In this document: one piece after another, positions 23,114-35,616 of the stretch | How the letters are laid out: the number at the start of each line of letters is the position of its first letter | Numbering within the stretch: the stretch's first letter is position 1 | DNA from: Brugia malayi | Lineage: Eukaryota > Nematoda > Chromadorea > Rhabditida > Onchocercidae | Length of the DNA stretch: 64,000 nucleotides | Direction of reading: 5' to 3' | NCBI RefSeq assembly: GCF_000002995.4 | Contig: NW_025062476.1 | Coordinates: 8,678,501 to 8,742,500 of the forward strand | Position numbers and translations under genes: made by a program | The notes under the pieces: generated by a model | Databases searched by the model: none | The model's input: the letters and a program-made list of their open reading frames with translations, nothing else | What the model was told of the DNA's origin: nothing

Positions 23114-23666
23114 GATTGAACGATCATTATGAACCAACCATATTAGTATAGACAAGTTCGGGACGAGAGTAAGATAGAATATAATATACAGTAACACCAA
23201 CAAAGGACAATGCTATAGTTGAAATAGCTGCGCTTAGAATAAGAGTTTCTTTAAAATTCCGCCTGAATAGAGATTTTTGTTGTTTCGGAACGGTAACAAT
23301 TTTTCTTGATTCCTCAAGTTCTACTGGCAAAACTTTCTCGTTGACATGATCGTTGCGGATTTCTAAATTAGAAAGAACCAATTTTAAAAATCACTGGGAA
23401 ATAATGGAGACAAGAAAAAAAAAGTTCAAAATGATGAGCAAAGGACTGCTTAAATTTAGTAAGAAACAAGCAGTCGAAATAATATTTCACATACCAAACA
23501 AATGAGTTCAATGTTGAATTCAAAAAATCAGACCTGAATGAGTATATTCTTCCAGGGGATAAACTTTTGATTTATTTATAATTCTGCCAAATATCCCGTT
23601 GTTATCATTGTCCTCATGGGGTAACTTTTCATTATTTGATACTACTGGATCCGTAGGCATTGACAT
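20203..23666 (-). CDS. Membrane-anchored histidine acid phosphatase
   Basis: Histidine acid phosphatase (phosphomonoesterase using a phosphohistidine intermediate), predicted type II membrane protein with the enzyme outside the cytosol. Eleven exons join in phase: 23666-23534, 23362-23139, 22797-22699, 22565-22485, 22294-22178, 22118-22032, 21884-21807, 21435-21297, 21039-20933, 20732-20598, 20391-20203, giving 462 residues. A cytosolic tail of about 82 residues is followed by a membrane segment (LILSAAISTIALSFVGVTVY). The catalytic RHGDRAP is at residues 122-128, STDVHRTIETAQ follows, and the second catalytic pair is in SAHDMTIAALL (H356, D357). A proline/cysteine-rich end (FAPGCED) matches family C termini. 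The ATG at 23666 follows TTTTAG directly, a likely spliced-leader site. The intron 20932-20733 uses a GC donor. The donor after 20598 (GTTCGG) is weak, so the last junction is less sure. Confidence 0.9.
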
Positions 23667-25155
23667 TCCTAAAATTTTGATTGAAATGTTTAAAAATGCC
23701 AGTGATACATGATCCACATATGCCTACATATGTGATATAGAACGAAATTCGAAAATTTGAAGTGACACATTTGTTAAGCACTTTGCTAATTGTTGAAAAG
23801 TTAAATGATGAAAAAATACTTTGTATTCATAGAATTGATTCTCAAAAACAAAGTTTTCAGAGAAGGATTAAAATTGCAAATGTTTAATCCCAAAGCAAGG
23901 TGGATTTTTAATCTTGTACAAATTCGTTTAAAGGAAAACATTTATGACTAAAGAAATATAATAAAACATGTTTTCTTTTATTATTCGTTTCATTTCAAGT
24001 TTCCTCAGACTATTTTGTCTTTGACAACTAATTGAAAAGTTCTGAAGAAAAATGTAGAGTGTAGGAAGAATTAAAATTTTTGCACTAATTGTTTTAAGGA
24101 TAAAATGAATGATGTAAAAGAGAGGGTCAACTTCTAGAGGAAAAAGAAAGTTCCGTGTTCCAATTAGCTAAAATTTTGATCTATTTTAATATCCCATTCT
24201 CTTCCGCACTGTCTTCTGTTTGTTCTATCAATTGAATGAGTCAATCAGTTAAGCATCTCTTTTTGCTTATGTGTGAAATGAAATAAATGTACACAAAAGG
24301 ATCTGCATTCAAAAAATATGTAAAAAAGAAGGATGATAAATAGTACCACAAAATAATTTCAGGAACGTGATACGAATAGCAAAAATTTAGTAGAATAAAT
24401 TGGAGTGCTAGCTTTAAAGAGCTTGTCAACGAGATGAAAGTAGCTTTAAATATTTGTAGCTTCTTGTGCTCATTTTTGCAATAATTACCAGCTTAATTTC
24501 TAGCCCATAAATTTTATAATTCAATATTTCAAATTAAAAGTATAAAACATCGGAAAATTCTTATTGTTTCATTATAACGTAATAAAAGAAAAGTGAACGA
24601 CAGATCACTGCTGTTTTGACATTGATTGCTTTGCAAACTATAAGTCATTTTCTGTGGCAGAGTTACGACAGTGGATAAGCGTGTAAATGGTAACAACTTT
24701 TATTGTTGATAATTTTGTAAAAATAGAAAAGATTTATTTGGATGACAGTTCGTTCCTTTGTAAGTGTATGCCAGTGTATTTTTGTAAGTGTATTTTTCTT
24801 TATATCACACATTATAACAGCCCTCTGAAACTTAATGAAATTCATTGAAATAACACTTGAAATTAGTTTTTGGAAGTACTAAGAGGAAGATAACACATTT
24901 TTAGATTTTATATATAGTTAATTGTTTTATACGCATTCAGCAAGTTTAGATATCTACTTGCAAAACTCTTAAATATGTTGAAAGCATAAAGAACAAATTT
25001 TTGAAGGCGTTTATGTAAGTGTTACATATAAAATTGTTCATAACATTAAAAATGTGTTCTAATAGAAAAGACAATTTATTCAGAATGAAAAAAATGTCGA
25101 TGCAACTGCTTCATTGCATTACGACATGAAGCATGCGATGACGTAGGTCTTTTTT

Positions 25156-25245
25156 ATGGAGCGGCATTGTATCCTCTCCATGGAGCGGCATTGTATCCTC
25201 TCCATAGAGCGGCATCGTATCTTTTCTATGAAACAGCATAGTGCG
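25156..25245. repeat. 24-bp tandem repeat, about 3.7 copies
   Basis: Units start at 25156, 25180, 25204 and a partial one at 25228. Copies 1 and 2 are identical (ATGGAGCGGCATTGTATC onward); copy 3 has several changes and copy 4 decays. The unit is GC-richer than its surroundings. Confidence 0.93.
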
Positions 25246-28200
25246 AAAGATGCATGATTAAAAAGAGTGGAAATTTTCAGGGGAAGGTAATGCTAACAAT
25301 GGCTTTTGCTAAAGATAAATACTTTTTTTTGAATAGTTCAACAAATGTTTATTTAACAGATGCGGTGATGGAAATGAATGTAATTGTTATCAATGTAGTA
25401 AAGCGATATTAATGTTTGTCAAAGCAATATTTATTTAAAAAAGTCAAAAGCCATCTCAAAAATTGGTCGCTTTGATATTAGTGTCTAGAAAATTGTTAAT
25501 TGCAATGCTCATATCTGCAATACTTCAAAATTTGATTTAAATTTGACTTATCACATTCAAATTGCTTCGAATTTCACCAAATCTGATAATTTCAATTTTC
25601 TGAATAGCTTACAAGATGTGACACGGAGTAATTATCAGCTTTCAGCAGAAGATGAAATTATGAGATGGTGGTTAATGCATCGAAATGAAATAAGAGCAAT
25701 TTCAAAGCGATAAGTTGAAACGATTGATCATCAAATAAAACCTTATACTTTTGATAAATAGAACCATTTCAAGAAAAATTTTTCAGGATAATATCTAGTA
25801 ATTAATTTAAATTACAGAAAATGTAATACAAACATGAAAATGATTGGACTGTCAGGATGTGAAGAAAGCATAGCAAGTGAAGAAAAGCACAATAAGTGCA
25901 GGAAATTTAGTTCAAAATGATTTTCGGTTTGTATGGCTAAGAATGAAATGCTGAATAAAATGTGTTTGAGTATTCTTCGAGAAATATTTCAAGCGGTCAA
26001 AAATTGAAATGCGCGGTTAAAAGCCGTTTAAGAAGGAAAAGGCTTTGAAAGATGGAGAAGTAGAATGGGATATAGGTGTCAGATGTCAATGCCATATGTT
26101 TCTTCAATAAACGCCTATTGCCAGGTAAGTAAAAAGGTGAGTAAAAAGGAAAGGAAAAAAGTATTCTGTAGTATAGAATATATAGAAAATAATAGATGTA
26201 GGAAATATTCTGAGGACATTTTCAGCGCAATCAATGCAATTGGAGGCTGCAACAGAAAAAGTAGCTAATTCACCTGCAAATATGGCCGTGAAACAAGTGT
26301 GACACAGTCAAGTACATGTACTCCATGAAACAAAGTTCATATTTTGATTTAATTAGTACTCGAGATGATACAATAGACTACTTTTCCAGATGAACAGGGT
26401 ATCTTGGCAGCAAAATGTTACTCAAATCACATTGCGATTAATAGTGAGCCAAGTTTCGTTCATGGAATACGAAAAGGGACGCAATAGTGAGAGTTCATTG
26501 AAATGATCTGTTTGAAAATGTTTCTACTAAGTCAAGAAGAATGACAATATACGGCACACTTCTGATAGTTATTGAGGTTTATTTCACGGATCATTAATTT
26601 TTAAAATCATTTTTTTCACCAGATAAGTAGTAATGCCAACTAAGTATAAATTTGCGTTATCAAAAGTCAAATTAGTAAAATCAATTTTCAGTGGTGGGAA
26701 ATAATTTATCCTTACATTAATACTTCAACAAAAGAAGAAACTGGAAGAGAAATAAACGATTGAAAAGGAAGCAAAGTACTTCCTAAAAACGTTTCTATTT
26801 TAAAAAATTTCGTTTTTTCTTTTTTTTTTTTTTTTAACCGAACAATGAGTTTCTGTCGCATAATGAGTGAAAGAATAATCTAGGGCGATAATACCAGATT
26901 CGTAAATTATTTTGGTAATTATCAAGATACTCTTTTGGCAACTGAATTTTGTGCTTCAAAAATACATTAATCATTTCATTGATCGCTGTTATCATTGTTA
27001 TAAGCATCAATAATATAACTTTGTAAAATAATAAAAATTTAGATTATTAGCAAGCAAATAATGAAATGGAAGGTTCAGTACAGAAAGAAGCTTCAAACTG
27101 CAAGGTATTGCTTTGATATCCTATTAAAGGATGACATTCCTTGCAAGATTAAATGTGCACTTGTCATTTAGATCGTAATAACAATGACTGGTGCTTAAAA
27201 TTTGCTTTTCGAATAATTATGGACGAAAAGTTTTAAGCAGTAATTTTAAACCAATTTCAATGTTCGAAAAAGAGTAAATCAAACAGTGAAATTAGCTTTT
27301 ATATTAATGTGCAAGTTAACTTATTTTTATTTTATTTCAAGTTAATTAACTGAGTTAAAACGAAATAGAATTTCAACAAACACTGTGAAATTTGGATCAT
27401 AAAGAAAAACAACTGTGAAAAAATTGGAAATATATTAATCATAAAGTTGTGATTATATGCAGTTACAAAATCAGGAACTTTTTGGAGTGTTTGAATTAGA
27501 ACAATATTTAAGGGAAAGATAAAAGTCAAGTAGAAAACAAGCGAAAGGTGAAGTAGAGAAAAAAATTTCGAAGAACTGATTGAAAACCGCCAAAAAAATA
27601 AATAAATGAGTACATGTGACAAAAAACAGATGAGTTGCTGATCACAACAGCCAATAGAAAGGTATTTGCATAAACTACTCTCTCCATCACCTGTAACAGT
27701 GACCTTTGACCAGAGCAAGATACAACAGTTGAATCGAAAATTGCATTCTACTTCTCACATCACTTTCCCCATACACAATCAGCATAACCATCAAGTCAGA
27801 ACAAAGGTCATTCATTTTTTCACCAAATATATCTAAACGAGATAAATGATAAAAGAAATTCAGTTGTAAACCTTCCTCTCACAGTACCGAAATTAAGAGT
27901 TTAAGAAAACCTGTTCTGTTCAAAAGAACAAAATAATCAAGTATGCTGTCACATATTTTTATTAGTATTTAGTAACAAAACACGTAGTTATAGCTGTTTG
28001 AAGCGGCCTAGGAACATTAGTATTATCCTTAGCAGTTGGCTTGGCTTGAACGCATCTTTCTATGTTGGGAATATGAGCTAAACTGCAATATTCTGTTATC
28101 CAAATAATTTGTTCAGAAAGTTAAACATAAAAATGCCGTGTACATTTTAAAAGTAATATTTTGATGGCAGAATGTGGCTAATGAGTAACTGATGTATTAA

Positions 28201-29076
28201 TATTATATCATCACTTCAGTTTATTATTCATATTACAGCAGTCAGATTAGGTTAAAATGACATCAAACTGACTTGTGTATCCAAATAATTTCTTCAGAAA
28301 ATTAAAACAATTAATTAGTCAATTCGCTAATTGGCTGTTTACAGTTTAAAACTAATGGTGAAGAATATGCAGTTTTAATTGGCTGGACAATTCATGTCAT
28401 TTTATATCAATAGTGTTTCTCGCTGTATTTTGCGTTATTTGTACTTGTAGAAAATATGAGTTGGGAGGTTTTTTTTTTTTTGTTATTAAAACCTTCATAA
28501 TTGAAAAAATATGCCCAAAACTGGTTGAAATGAACAAATAAAAATCACAGCAAATTTTTTTAGAATGGTTATTATGAATGGATTAGCAAAACAGCGTCGG
28601 TTCAATATGTAATGTTTTGGGAAAACTCGCATTTAAAAGGTTAAATAACAATAATTAATCAATAAAAGAAATAATGGTAATAATAGTAACAATAACAATA
28701 TAATAATAAAAAACGTGAAGTTTTCAGAATCAAACATATGAATGACATCCAATGTTATAATCATATATGCTCTCATTTTTCTTTCAACAATATTATGCAG
28801 AGAGCCCTCTTTTCGAATTGAATTATTGATTAGATATTCGCAGACAGACCTTCATTAGACTTTACAGTTCTACCTCGGTATACCTAACTTGACAATGACA
28901 ATGTTATAAAAAGTTTAAATTACTTAGATTCTCAATATGTCATTCCTCTTGGAATACATCATTCGATCAAATGACCTCCACTATAGTTGTGAAGAAAATT
29001 AATTCCACAGTGACGTCATTGGACAAGCATAAAGCACAATCCAGTACATATTTCAGTTGCTTATTCTTAGCGATAC

Positions 29077-29142
29077 TAAATTTTAACCCTCAATTTTAAC
29101 CAAAAAAAAAAAAAAAATTTTAACCCTCAATTTTAACCCTCG
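29077..29142. repeat. AATTTTAACCCTC repeats split by an A-tract
   Basis: Two units (one truncated) precede an A-run of about 17 and two follow it. This is not the nematode telomere repeat TTAGGC. It lies in the intergenic space before the DM-domain gene. Confidence 0.9.
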
Positions 29143-30355
29143 TGAATTAAAACCCGTCACTGACATCAAATTTCATTGTTATGCACACGAATTCCATGGA
29201 ATTTGTTTGCATATTTTCCTTTTGTTTATATTTTGTTAATAATTATATACCCAGGGATAATATATGTAAATATGGTAAAATCAGAAGGATTATATTCGTG
29301 AGTTGACTGAATATCATAATTTGTATGTAATAAAAGTGAACAAAAAAAAGTTACTTTCATTTTCAAAACAATGTAAATGCTATTCTTAAGCAGAAACTAT
29401 GACATACAAAATCGTCAATTTAAATTTCCTATTTCCTTTATAAGATAAAGAATTTTGAAGTAATTTTGATAAATTTGATATTTTCATCATTTGAAGTGAG
29501 TCAATTTTTGAAGGATGAATTTCAAGCACTGTGGCAGTCACTAATTTGCTTTGCGAATCAAAACCTTTGAGTTGCTATGAAATGTCATTTGCAGTATGAT
29601 TACATTCTATAAGCAGAAAGGAAAGAAGCACCAAATTAATTTGTTTATTATATGGTGGGAAAATAGTATATTAAATGAAGTAAACTAGAGTAGCAGAAAA
29701 AGAAGTATTATCGTAGTCCTGTTACTGAAGTACCTATCTCTCTTTGGATCCCTTTTAATAAGTGTCACTTCAATATGGATAGCTACCTATCCTTTATCTT
29801 TTTAAGGGTAATATTGCATAAGGATGTGATCAATTCGGATCTTATCAAAACTTCCTATTCCATTCACGAATCGTTAATGTAAACATAGCGGTTGACAAAA
29901 ACACTAGCCATGGATTTATAACTTGTTATGGTTTACTTATCAGATTTGTACAATATCCTTGACGGTAGCACTAGTACAATTACGGTGTTCACAAGTGGTT
30001 TTTTATAATTAAGTATCGTTAAAGTTAATGTAAGATATCTAAAAATAATATCATGCATTTTCCTCTTCTTTCAAAAAGAAAATATAATATCACGGACAAC
30101 AGCAAATTGGTTTGCAATGATCGCATTTGAATTTAGTTTTGTTTGCAAAGCAGAGGACAACGAAATACAGAACTGTACATATCAGAGGTGGTGATTATTC
30201 GCGATGATGGGCTGTAGAATGCCAGTCGTAATGCTGGTATTTTCAGCAAGTAGATATATCTCATTATTTTGCTCTCAAGCTTCTTAGTTCGAGGCGGATT
30301 TTGGAATCATCTTTTCGAAAACTCTACGTTTCGAATATTCTAAAATCGAGTTAGA

Positions 30356-30715
30356 TTGTTTTCAGCTTCAAAGCATGTATCTATGCTGTATACTGACTGG
30401 AATCAAATGCATTCTTTGAGATCAATCAACAATGAGAGAATTATACTGTCTTTATGGGAAACAAATTGGAAGGTTTGTAAGTGTAATAGCTTTCGTTGGA
30501 TTTTTGGAAAAAAATTCAATTGTATATATCAGATTGCTCGGGAATTCATTAAATTTAACCACAAAACTCAACCTTTTTTAAAATTTTGGAGAATGCATGC
30601 AAACGAACGCACGCCAAGACTAATGCAGCCTAGGCACTTTATTGTATATCCGCATGGAAAGCCTGCAATGACAGTATCTTCGAAGTGGCTTGAAAAAGAA
30701 TTGATATGCTATTAA
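30356..30715 (+). CDS. Orphan open frame, 119 residues, hypothetical
   Basis: An uninterrupted ATG-to-stop frame, long for such AT-rich intergenic DNA. The composition is mixed and basic (KFNHKTQPFLKFWRMHANE in the middle), without a signal peptide, membrane segment or domain I recognise. It ends about 640 bp before the DM-domain start codon. The upstream ATTGTTTTCAG could be an acceptor just after the ATG (ATG at 30356 lies within TAGATTGTTTTCAGC, so the ATG call itself may be a GTG/TTG-like alternative). It may be chance or an unrecognised exon. Confidence 0.2.
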   Translation: MFSASKHVSMLYTDWNQMHSLRSINNERIILSLWETNWKVCKCNSFRWIFGKKFNCIYQIAREFIKFNHKTQPFLKFWRMHANERTPRLMQPRHFIVYPHGKPAMTVSSKWLEKELICY

Positions 30716-31351
30716 ACCAATAATGTAACGAGCTGGGGGCGTGCCTCACTTAGCTACAGATGCTCTTGGATAAATCATCATTAGCCTCAAACATCTTCTA
30801 TTGTCCTGGGATCTTGAACCACAGAACCAGGAGACCTTGAAGGTTTCGATGTGGAAAGGCATAGGTACTGTAGGTCTGTTCGATGCGAGTTCTTTATAGA
30901 AATTCTTTTAAAGTTAATTGCAGAACAAAATAAATTATAATATTTGGTTGTGACTATCTTTTTTTCTTCTGTTGTCTATTAAATTGTCTATACTTTCCCA
31001 TTAAAACTCTCCCTTCTATGACAAAATCTTTACTTTTAGTAGTATTGTCACTGTAAATCGTTAGAAATCATTGACCAATTTCATCTTCAGAAAGCACTGA
31101 TAGAAAATTAAAATAATTAAAAACCTGATAAATTTAGAATTTTGGTTGTTTTCATTTTTTGAATACAATACATACATATAATTCTTGAGCACTGTAAGCT
31201 TTAAATGAGGCAAGTGTAGAGAGCAAGATGATTTAAACTTTATTGATATTCACTTTGCATAGATTACTGTCCGACATCTATTCTATCGGTACTTTTTGAA
31301 GATGAAATTGGTCTATTCTAAAATTTATTCAAACTTCAGATCGCAGTCAAG

Positions 31352-34300
31352 ATGACACTAAACCCAAATAATTTATCATTAAGTGGACTCGGTCCCAGTA
31401 GTATAGAACAAATTCTACGACTCCGACAAGAGCGTAATCAACGGATACCGAAATGTGCCCGTTGCCGAAATCATGGCATTGTTTCGGCATTGAAAGGTGA
31501 AAAACTGATAATGTTAATAATGGTCAATAATGTGCGTAGAAAGTTCAAAATTGCAAAAACCAGCCCAAACAAAAAGTGTGCAAATAGTGGTTTTCAAAAG
31601 TTTGGGGTCATTTTTGATATTACATAATTTATTAAGATTTCAAAGGTTCTAGGATAAATCTCGAGTGGCGCTGTTATTTTAATAATTTAATTAATAATCT
31701 GCAAAAATTCGATATTTTGATCCATCTTACTATCTTCAATAAATATTTGAATTATCAAAAATCGCTGTCCTAAAATGTTTTAGGCAGTTCTCGATTGATG
31801 CTAATTTCTTCAAGCTGTTTCCAGGACATAAGCGTTACTGCAAATGGAAAGATTGTCTGTGCGCAAAGTGTACGTTGATTGCGGAACGGCAGAGAGTGAT
31901 GGCGGCGCAAGTCGCGTTAAGACGGCAGCAAAGTCAGGATGAGAAAGAGGCTAAAGACTTAGAAATACTACTGGGTGTTGAGAGAGGTTCGTTTCTTTCT
32001 AAATTTTGTCATCCTTTATGTTTTGTATTGATTTTATTGAATCACTTTTACTTTCAAGTTTCAATAGTAAACAGTACTCTGGCATAGGTTTTTATAAAAT
32101 TTCTATACTTTCCTTTCGCATCTCTTATTTTTCAGCTGGAAAATTATTGAAATTCATGCGACAAGGTGAAACAACTACCAATGATAATAGAAGTGAAAAT
32201 ATGATTAATGGTGGTCTGTCACTTGAGGAAGGTTACTTGCCATAAATTTTGAGTTGTTAAATGAACTGCTTATGATTCTAAAAACAGATCGTATTGCTTT
32301 AAAATGCTACGATCGATTAACTTTTAAATGATTCATTTGCTATTTTGAACGTTGCAACAAAGTATTTCTGCACCGGTACATAACCTCTTTACCATTGATA
32401 ACAATATTTCACTAGGGAATTCTTGAAATTCTTTCTCTTTTATAGTTTTTGTCCCAGTTAATTTAAATTTGTTAATAGGCCTTATGAGGCAACATAACAA
32501 ACACAGATGTTGATCATTCTTTGTTACTTTACTGTCCCTTTTTCAGCGAACTAGCTGTGAAAGTAAACATATTACAATGGACATTGTACTTCAGTGACCA
32601 TTCTCTAAGGAGAACTGCTCAGATTACAGTTTCACTGTTTGCCAATATAATTCAGGCAAATTAGCAGAACAAGTTAAAAGTAGGGATGGATTTCTTGGTA
32701 TCATAGAGTAGTTGGATAAAAAGCATGAGTTAAACTTAATGAACATGAATCTCAAGTAAGTATCTGGCTACCTCAGAAATCCAGAACAGATAAAGTAGAC
32801 AGAAGGACAGTGCGTCTGTCATTACACGACTTTCAATTAACGGATGCAAATAACATCAAGTACTGTTATTTGCTGCAGAAGTGCGAGGTATGTCTAGATA
32901 AACAAACAAAATGAACGTAGTTTGACTTGTGAGCTATTCTATATGCATAACCCTATCAGATTGCAACATGTCATGGCCATCGGACTTTGTTGGGTAAACA
33001 ATTAGGACATAAAATAGCTAAAGTTAGGTTAAAAAGTTTAATTAATTAATGGTAATGTGTTATCTATTGTTACAAAAACATGCATGTAATTAGCACCTTA
33101 TGAAATTGATAGGAATATAAATTAATTATTTTTGAATTGGCTTGTCAGTTGTGTAAACATCGTTTCGTTACGAGAAAAATGTGATCCAGTGCAGAATTTT
33201 AATTAATGATATCACTGTTGCTTGGTTATAAGGATAGATCATTACTGAAGTAGTATCTTATTTGCGCTTACTTTCTTACTTTTTAGCTACGTTTTTAATG
33301 ACCCCTTTTTTTTTTTTTGATAAGTAATTTTATTCTTTATTTCTTTAGTTCACTTGTGAATCACAACATTTCCGATGGCGGCAAAATCTTATCTCTGAAA
33401 CATAAGCTTGCCATGAAGAGAACGTTTAATGAGCTCATAAGGATTAACGTTAATCGAAAACATATTAGTACCGCAACTGCCAGAAGGTCAAATTGAATAG
33501 CTCTCTGCTAAAGGTCATCACAGAATCAAGTCAACAATCAAAACACAATTAATTGCATATATGTACTCCAACAGAAATTGTCCACGGAAGGATTATCCTT
33601 GAATGACGAGAAAGAATTATAGGCAGATGCCCTCTTATTCCACGGCTCTTTTCGAAAATGGCGCAATACTTAATTATTATTTCAACTATATCCTAACTAC
33701 AGTTAGATTATACCATAACATGTTCAGATTTAAAAATTAGAATCATCACGTATTTAAATTTATCTTAGAAGTACAGTAATTCTTGGTTGTGAAAGAATAA
33801 CAGAATTTATAACAGTCTGTGCATGAACACATTCCTTCTTTGTAATCAGTTATCCGAGAATATCAGCAACAGTTCTACTACTTTATAATAATACGGAATA
33901 ACTGGATTTAAATCAGTTTCGAAATTCAAAAATTTTCGGAATTACAGAGGACAAAGCGAAATCGCCGCAATTAATCAATTTGCCATCAACATCATTAATA
34001 AAACCGAAGACATCCTCACCAAATGCAGCTACCAATCAGGAAAATTTCTCCTTTTCATCCACAACAACACATCGACGATCTAGAAACAATGATACAGCAG
34101 ATCGAGAAAGCAATAAGGTTTGCTTGAATTTCAATCTGTGAAAAACTTCCGAACACCAATAGAATTTTAAAAAAATTGAAGTACAATACTCTCCAACATA
34201 GCCTTTTAAAGCAGAAAATATTCATAACATTAATCATAACACTACGTATTTATAGTCACCATTTGATGTGATAGAATCTACGGAATCTCAACAGCAGATT

Positions 34301-35053
34301 TGGTCTGCACAATGGTCAAATCCACTAAATTTTTGCACATTCCAGCCATTGGCGCCTCTTCCATATCGACCCCAACATTTCGGACAAAGTAAATCTCGAA
34401 TATTTTAAAAATTCCCATATTTGTTTCTCTCCAGTAGGCATAGAAAGCAAAGAATAAGGATGAGAGAATCAAATCAAAAGATGTGAGATACTCATATGAA
34501 TGTTAACAATAATATCAACAATAATAACACGGAGGTACCACAACTTTTAGTATTATTCGGCACGGTTTCTCACTGATCTTCAATTATTAGATTAAAACCG
34601 CAGCAGTTAAGTTCTCAAATCCTTCCTTAACATATCCAACATTTCTATTTTGAGCAAAATAAACGATCATAATGTATTTCAACGATCACAATGTATTTTT
34701 CTACAGCTGTTTTCCCATTTGGTGTTGGTTGTTACCCCATCAATCCAGCGATGCTGTACACGAAATCTCCATTTCCCAGTGTACCTGAAGGTGACCAATG
34801 CTTATGTATTCATTCTTCGTAATTCCCTCCATCTTAGTTCCTATCCATTCATTTATCAGTATATGAGGGAAATAACTGTTTACATTTATTTGCAGGTGCA
34901 ATTCCACAAATACTCCCATGTGACACATCTCAAACCGCTACACAGTTCTCGTATAACTCGATTGCACCACTGCCACCAGTTCAAGCAAATCCTTTGGATT
35001 ATCGACAGCATGTCAAATCTTCCAACTCAAATGAAGACCTTCTTGATGAATGA
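31352..35053 (+). CDS. dmd-5: DM-domain transcription factor, DMRTA / dmd-5 type
   Basis: Nuclear DNA-binding protein of the doublesex/mab-3 family, whose members control sexually dimorphic and neuronal fates. Seven exons join in phase: 31352-31496, 31825-31986, 32136-32231, 33948-34117, 34256-34388, 34707-34790, 34896-35053, giving 315 residues. The DM domain spans residues about 34-90: [17 protein letters not shown], then [20 protein letters not shown], with all six Cys and two His zinc ligands and the basic [15 protein letters not shown] helix. The wording is closest to DMRTA (DMRT4/5) proteins and, as I recall them, C. elegans dmd-5. The rest is low-complexity, rich in Ser, Pro and Gln; SPFDVI at the start of exon 5 is only a faint echo of a DMA domain. 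An intron splits the DM domain after ALKG. An acceptor-like CTTCAG 12 bp before the ATG is a likely trans-splice site. AATAAA is at 35232. The dmd-5 versus paralogue assignment is not certain. Confidence 0.9.
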
Positions 35054-35231
35054 AATCAACGACTATTTACAAATTTACCTCACATATCATCAAACTATTC
35101 TCTACACAGAAAGCCAACGAATGATGTGTGACACTGTTCAACAGGATGGAACACCATTTTAGATTATACTGGGATTTTATAAAACGAAATATTTTGTTAA
35201 GTATTATGTGAGATATATAGACAAGTTTTGT

Positions 35232-35237
35232 AATAAA
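35232..35237 (+). terminator. dmd-5: AATAAA poly(A) signal of the DM-domain gene
   Basis: Canonical hexamer 179 bases after the stop codon; the only one nearby on plus. Confidence 0.6.
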
Positions 35238-35427
35238 AACCTTATGCATAATTATTTAATAGATGTTAAAAACAACTGGAGAATGTAATACGAATCGCAA
35301 AAATACAGTTCGAACATAAACGTAAGGATTATATAAATCATTTATGAATATTTAAGCTTATCTGCTAGTATGAAAAATCTCAATTACATACATTAAGGGA
35401 ACTCGTAATTTTATTGATTCATGAACT

Positions 35428-35433
35428 TTTATT
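35428..35433 (-). terminator. vps-18: AATAAA poly(A) signal of vps-18
   Basis: Canonical hexamer on the minus strand about 185 bases after the vps-18 stop codon. Confidence 0.55.
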
Positions 35434-35616
35434 TTGCAAAAATCCATAAATAAAAAAGTGAAACACTCACACTCGATAACATTACATTTGAACATGCGCT
35501 TTAAAAGGAAGCAGTCGTACACTCCTAATTAGAATTAACCTTGGTTCGGTACGTTCATGATTCCATATATTAAAGCAATTCATAGATTTGCGCGATTTTA
35601 TGCCATAAGTATATCC

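Larger units (their letters stand above)
23667..31351. other. 7.7-kb divergent intergenic region, acid phosphatase / DM-domain gene
   Basis: AT-rich non-coding DNA between divergent start codons, likely carrying control elements for the DM-domain gene. Notable contents: a 24-bp tandem repeat (25156-25245), an AATTTTAACCCTC repeat cluster interrupted by an A-tract (29077-29142), a diverged repeat pair containing TATCCAAATAATTT at about 28092 and 28278, several poly-T runs, and one orphan 119-residue frame (30356-30715). No tRNA-like cloverleaf, miRNA I know, or transposase remnant was recognised. Confidence 0.65.
35054..35616. other. Convergent 3' region, DM-domain gene / vps-18
   Basis: 563 bp between converging stop codons. 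A plus-strand AATAAA at 35232 and a minus-strand AATAAA at 35428 predict that the two transcripts end about 180 bases beyond their stops, leaving roughly 150-200 bp between the cleavage sites. Nothing else recognised. Confidence 0.7.

Noticed and set aside
27332..27718. Minus-strand frame of 128 residues, membrane-like
   Set aside because: Same composition bias; apparent membrane segments come from T-rich DNA. No recognisable family or gene context.
29077..29142. Interstitial telomere repeat
   Set aside because: The unit is AATTTTAACCCTC, not TTAGGC or its complement.
31497..31627. The first DM exon extending to the stop at 31627 as the real protein
   Set aside because: The donor at 31497 and acceptor at 31824 join ALKG to [10 protein letters not shown], restoring the complete DM domain.
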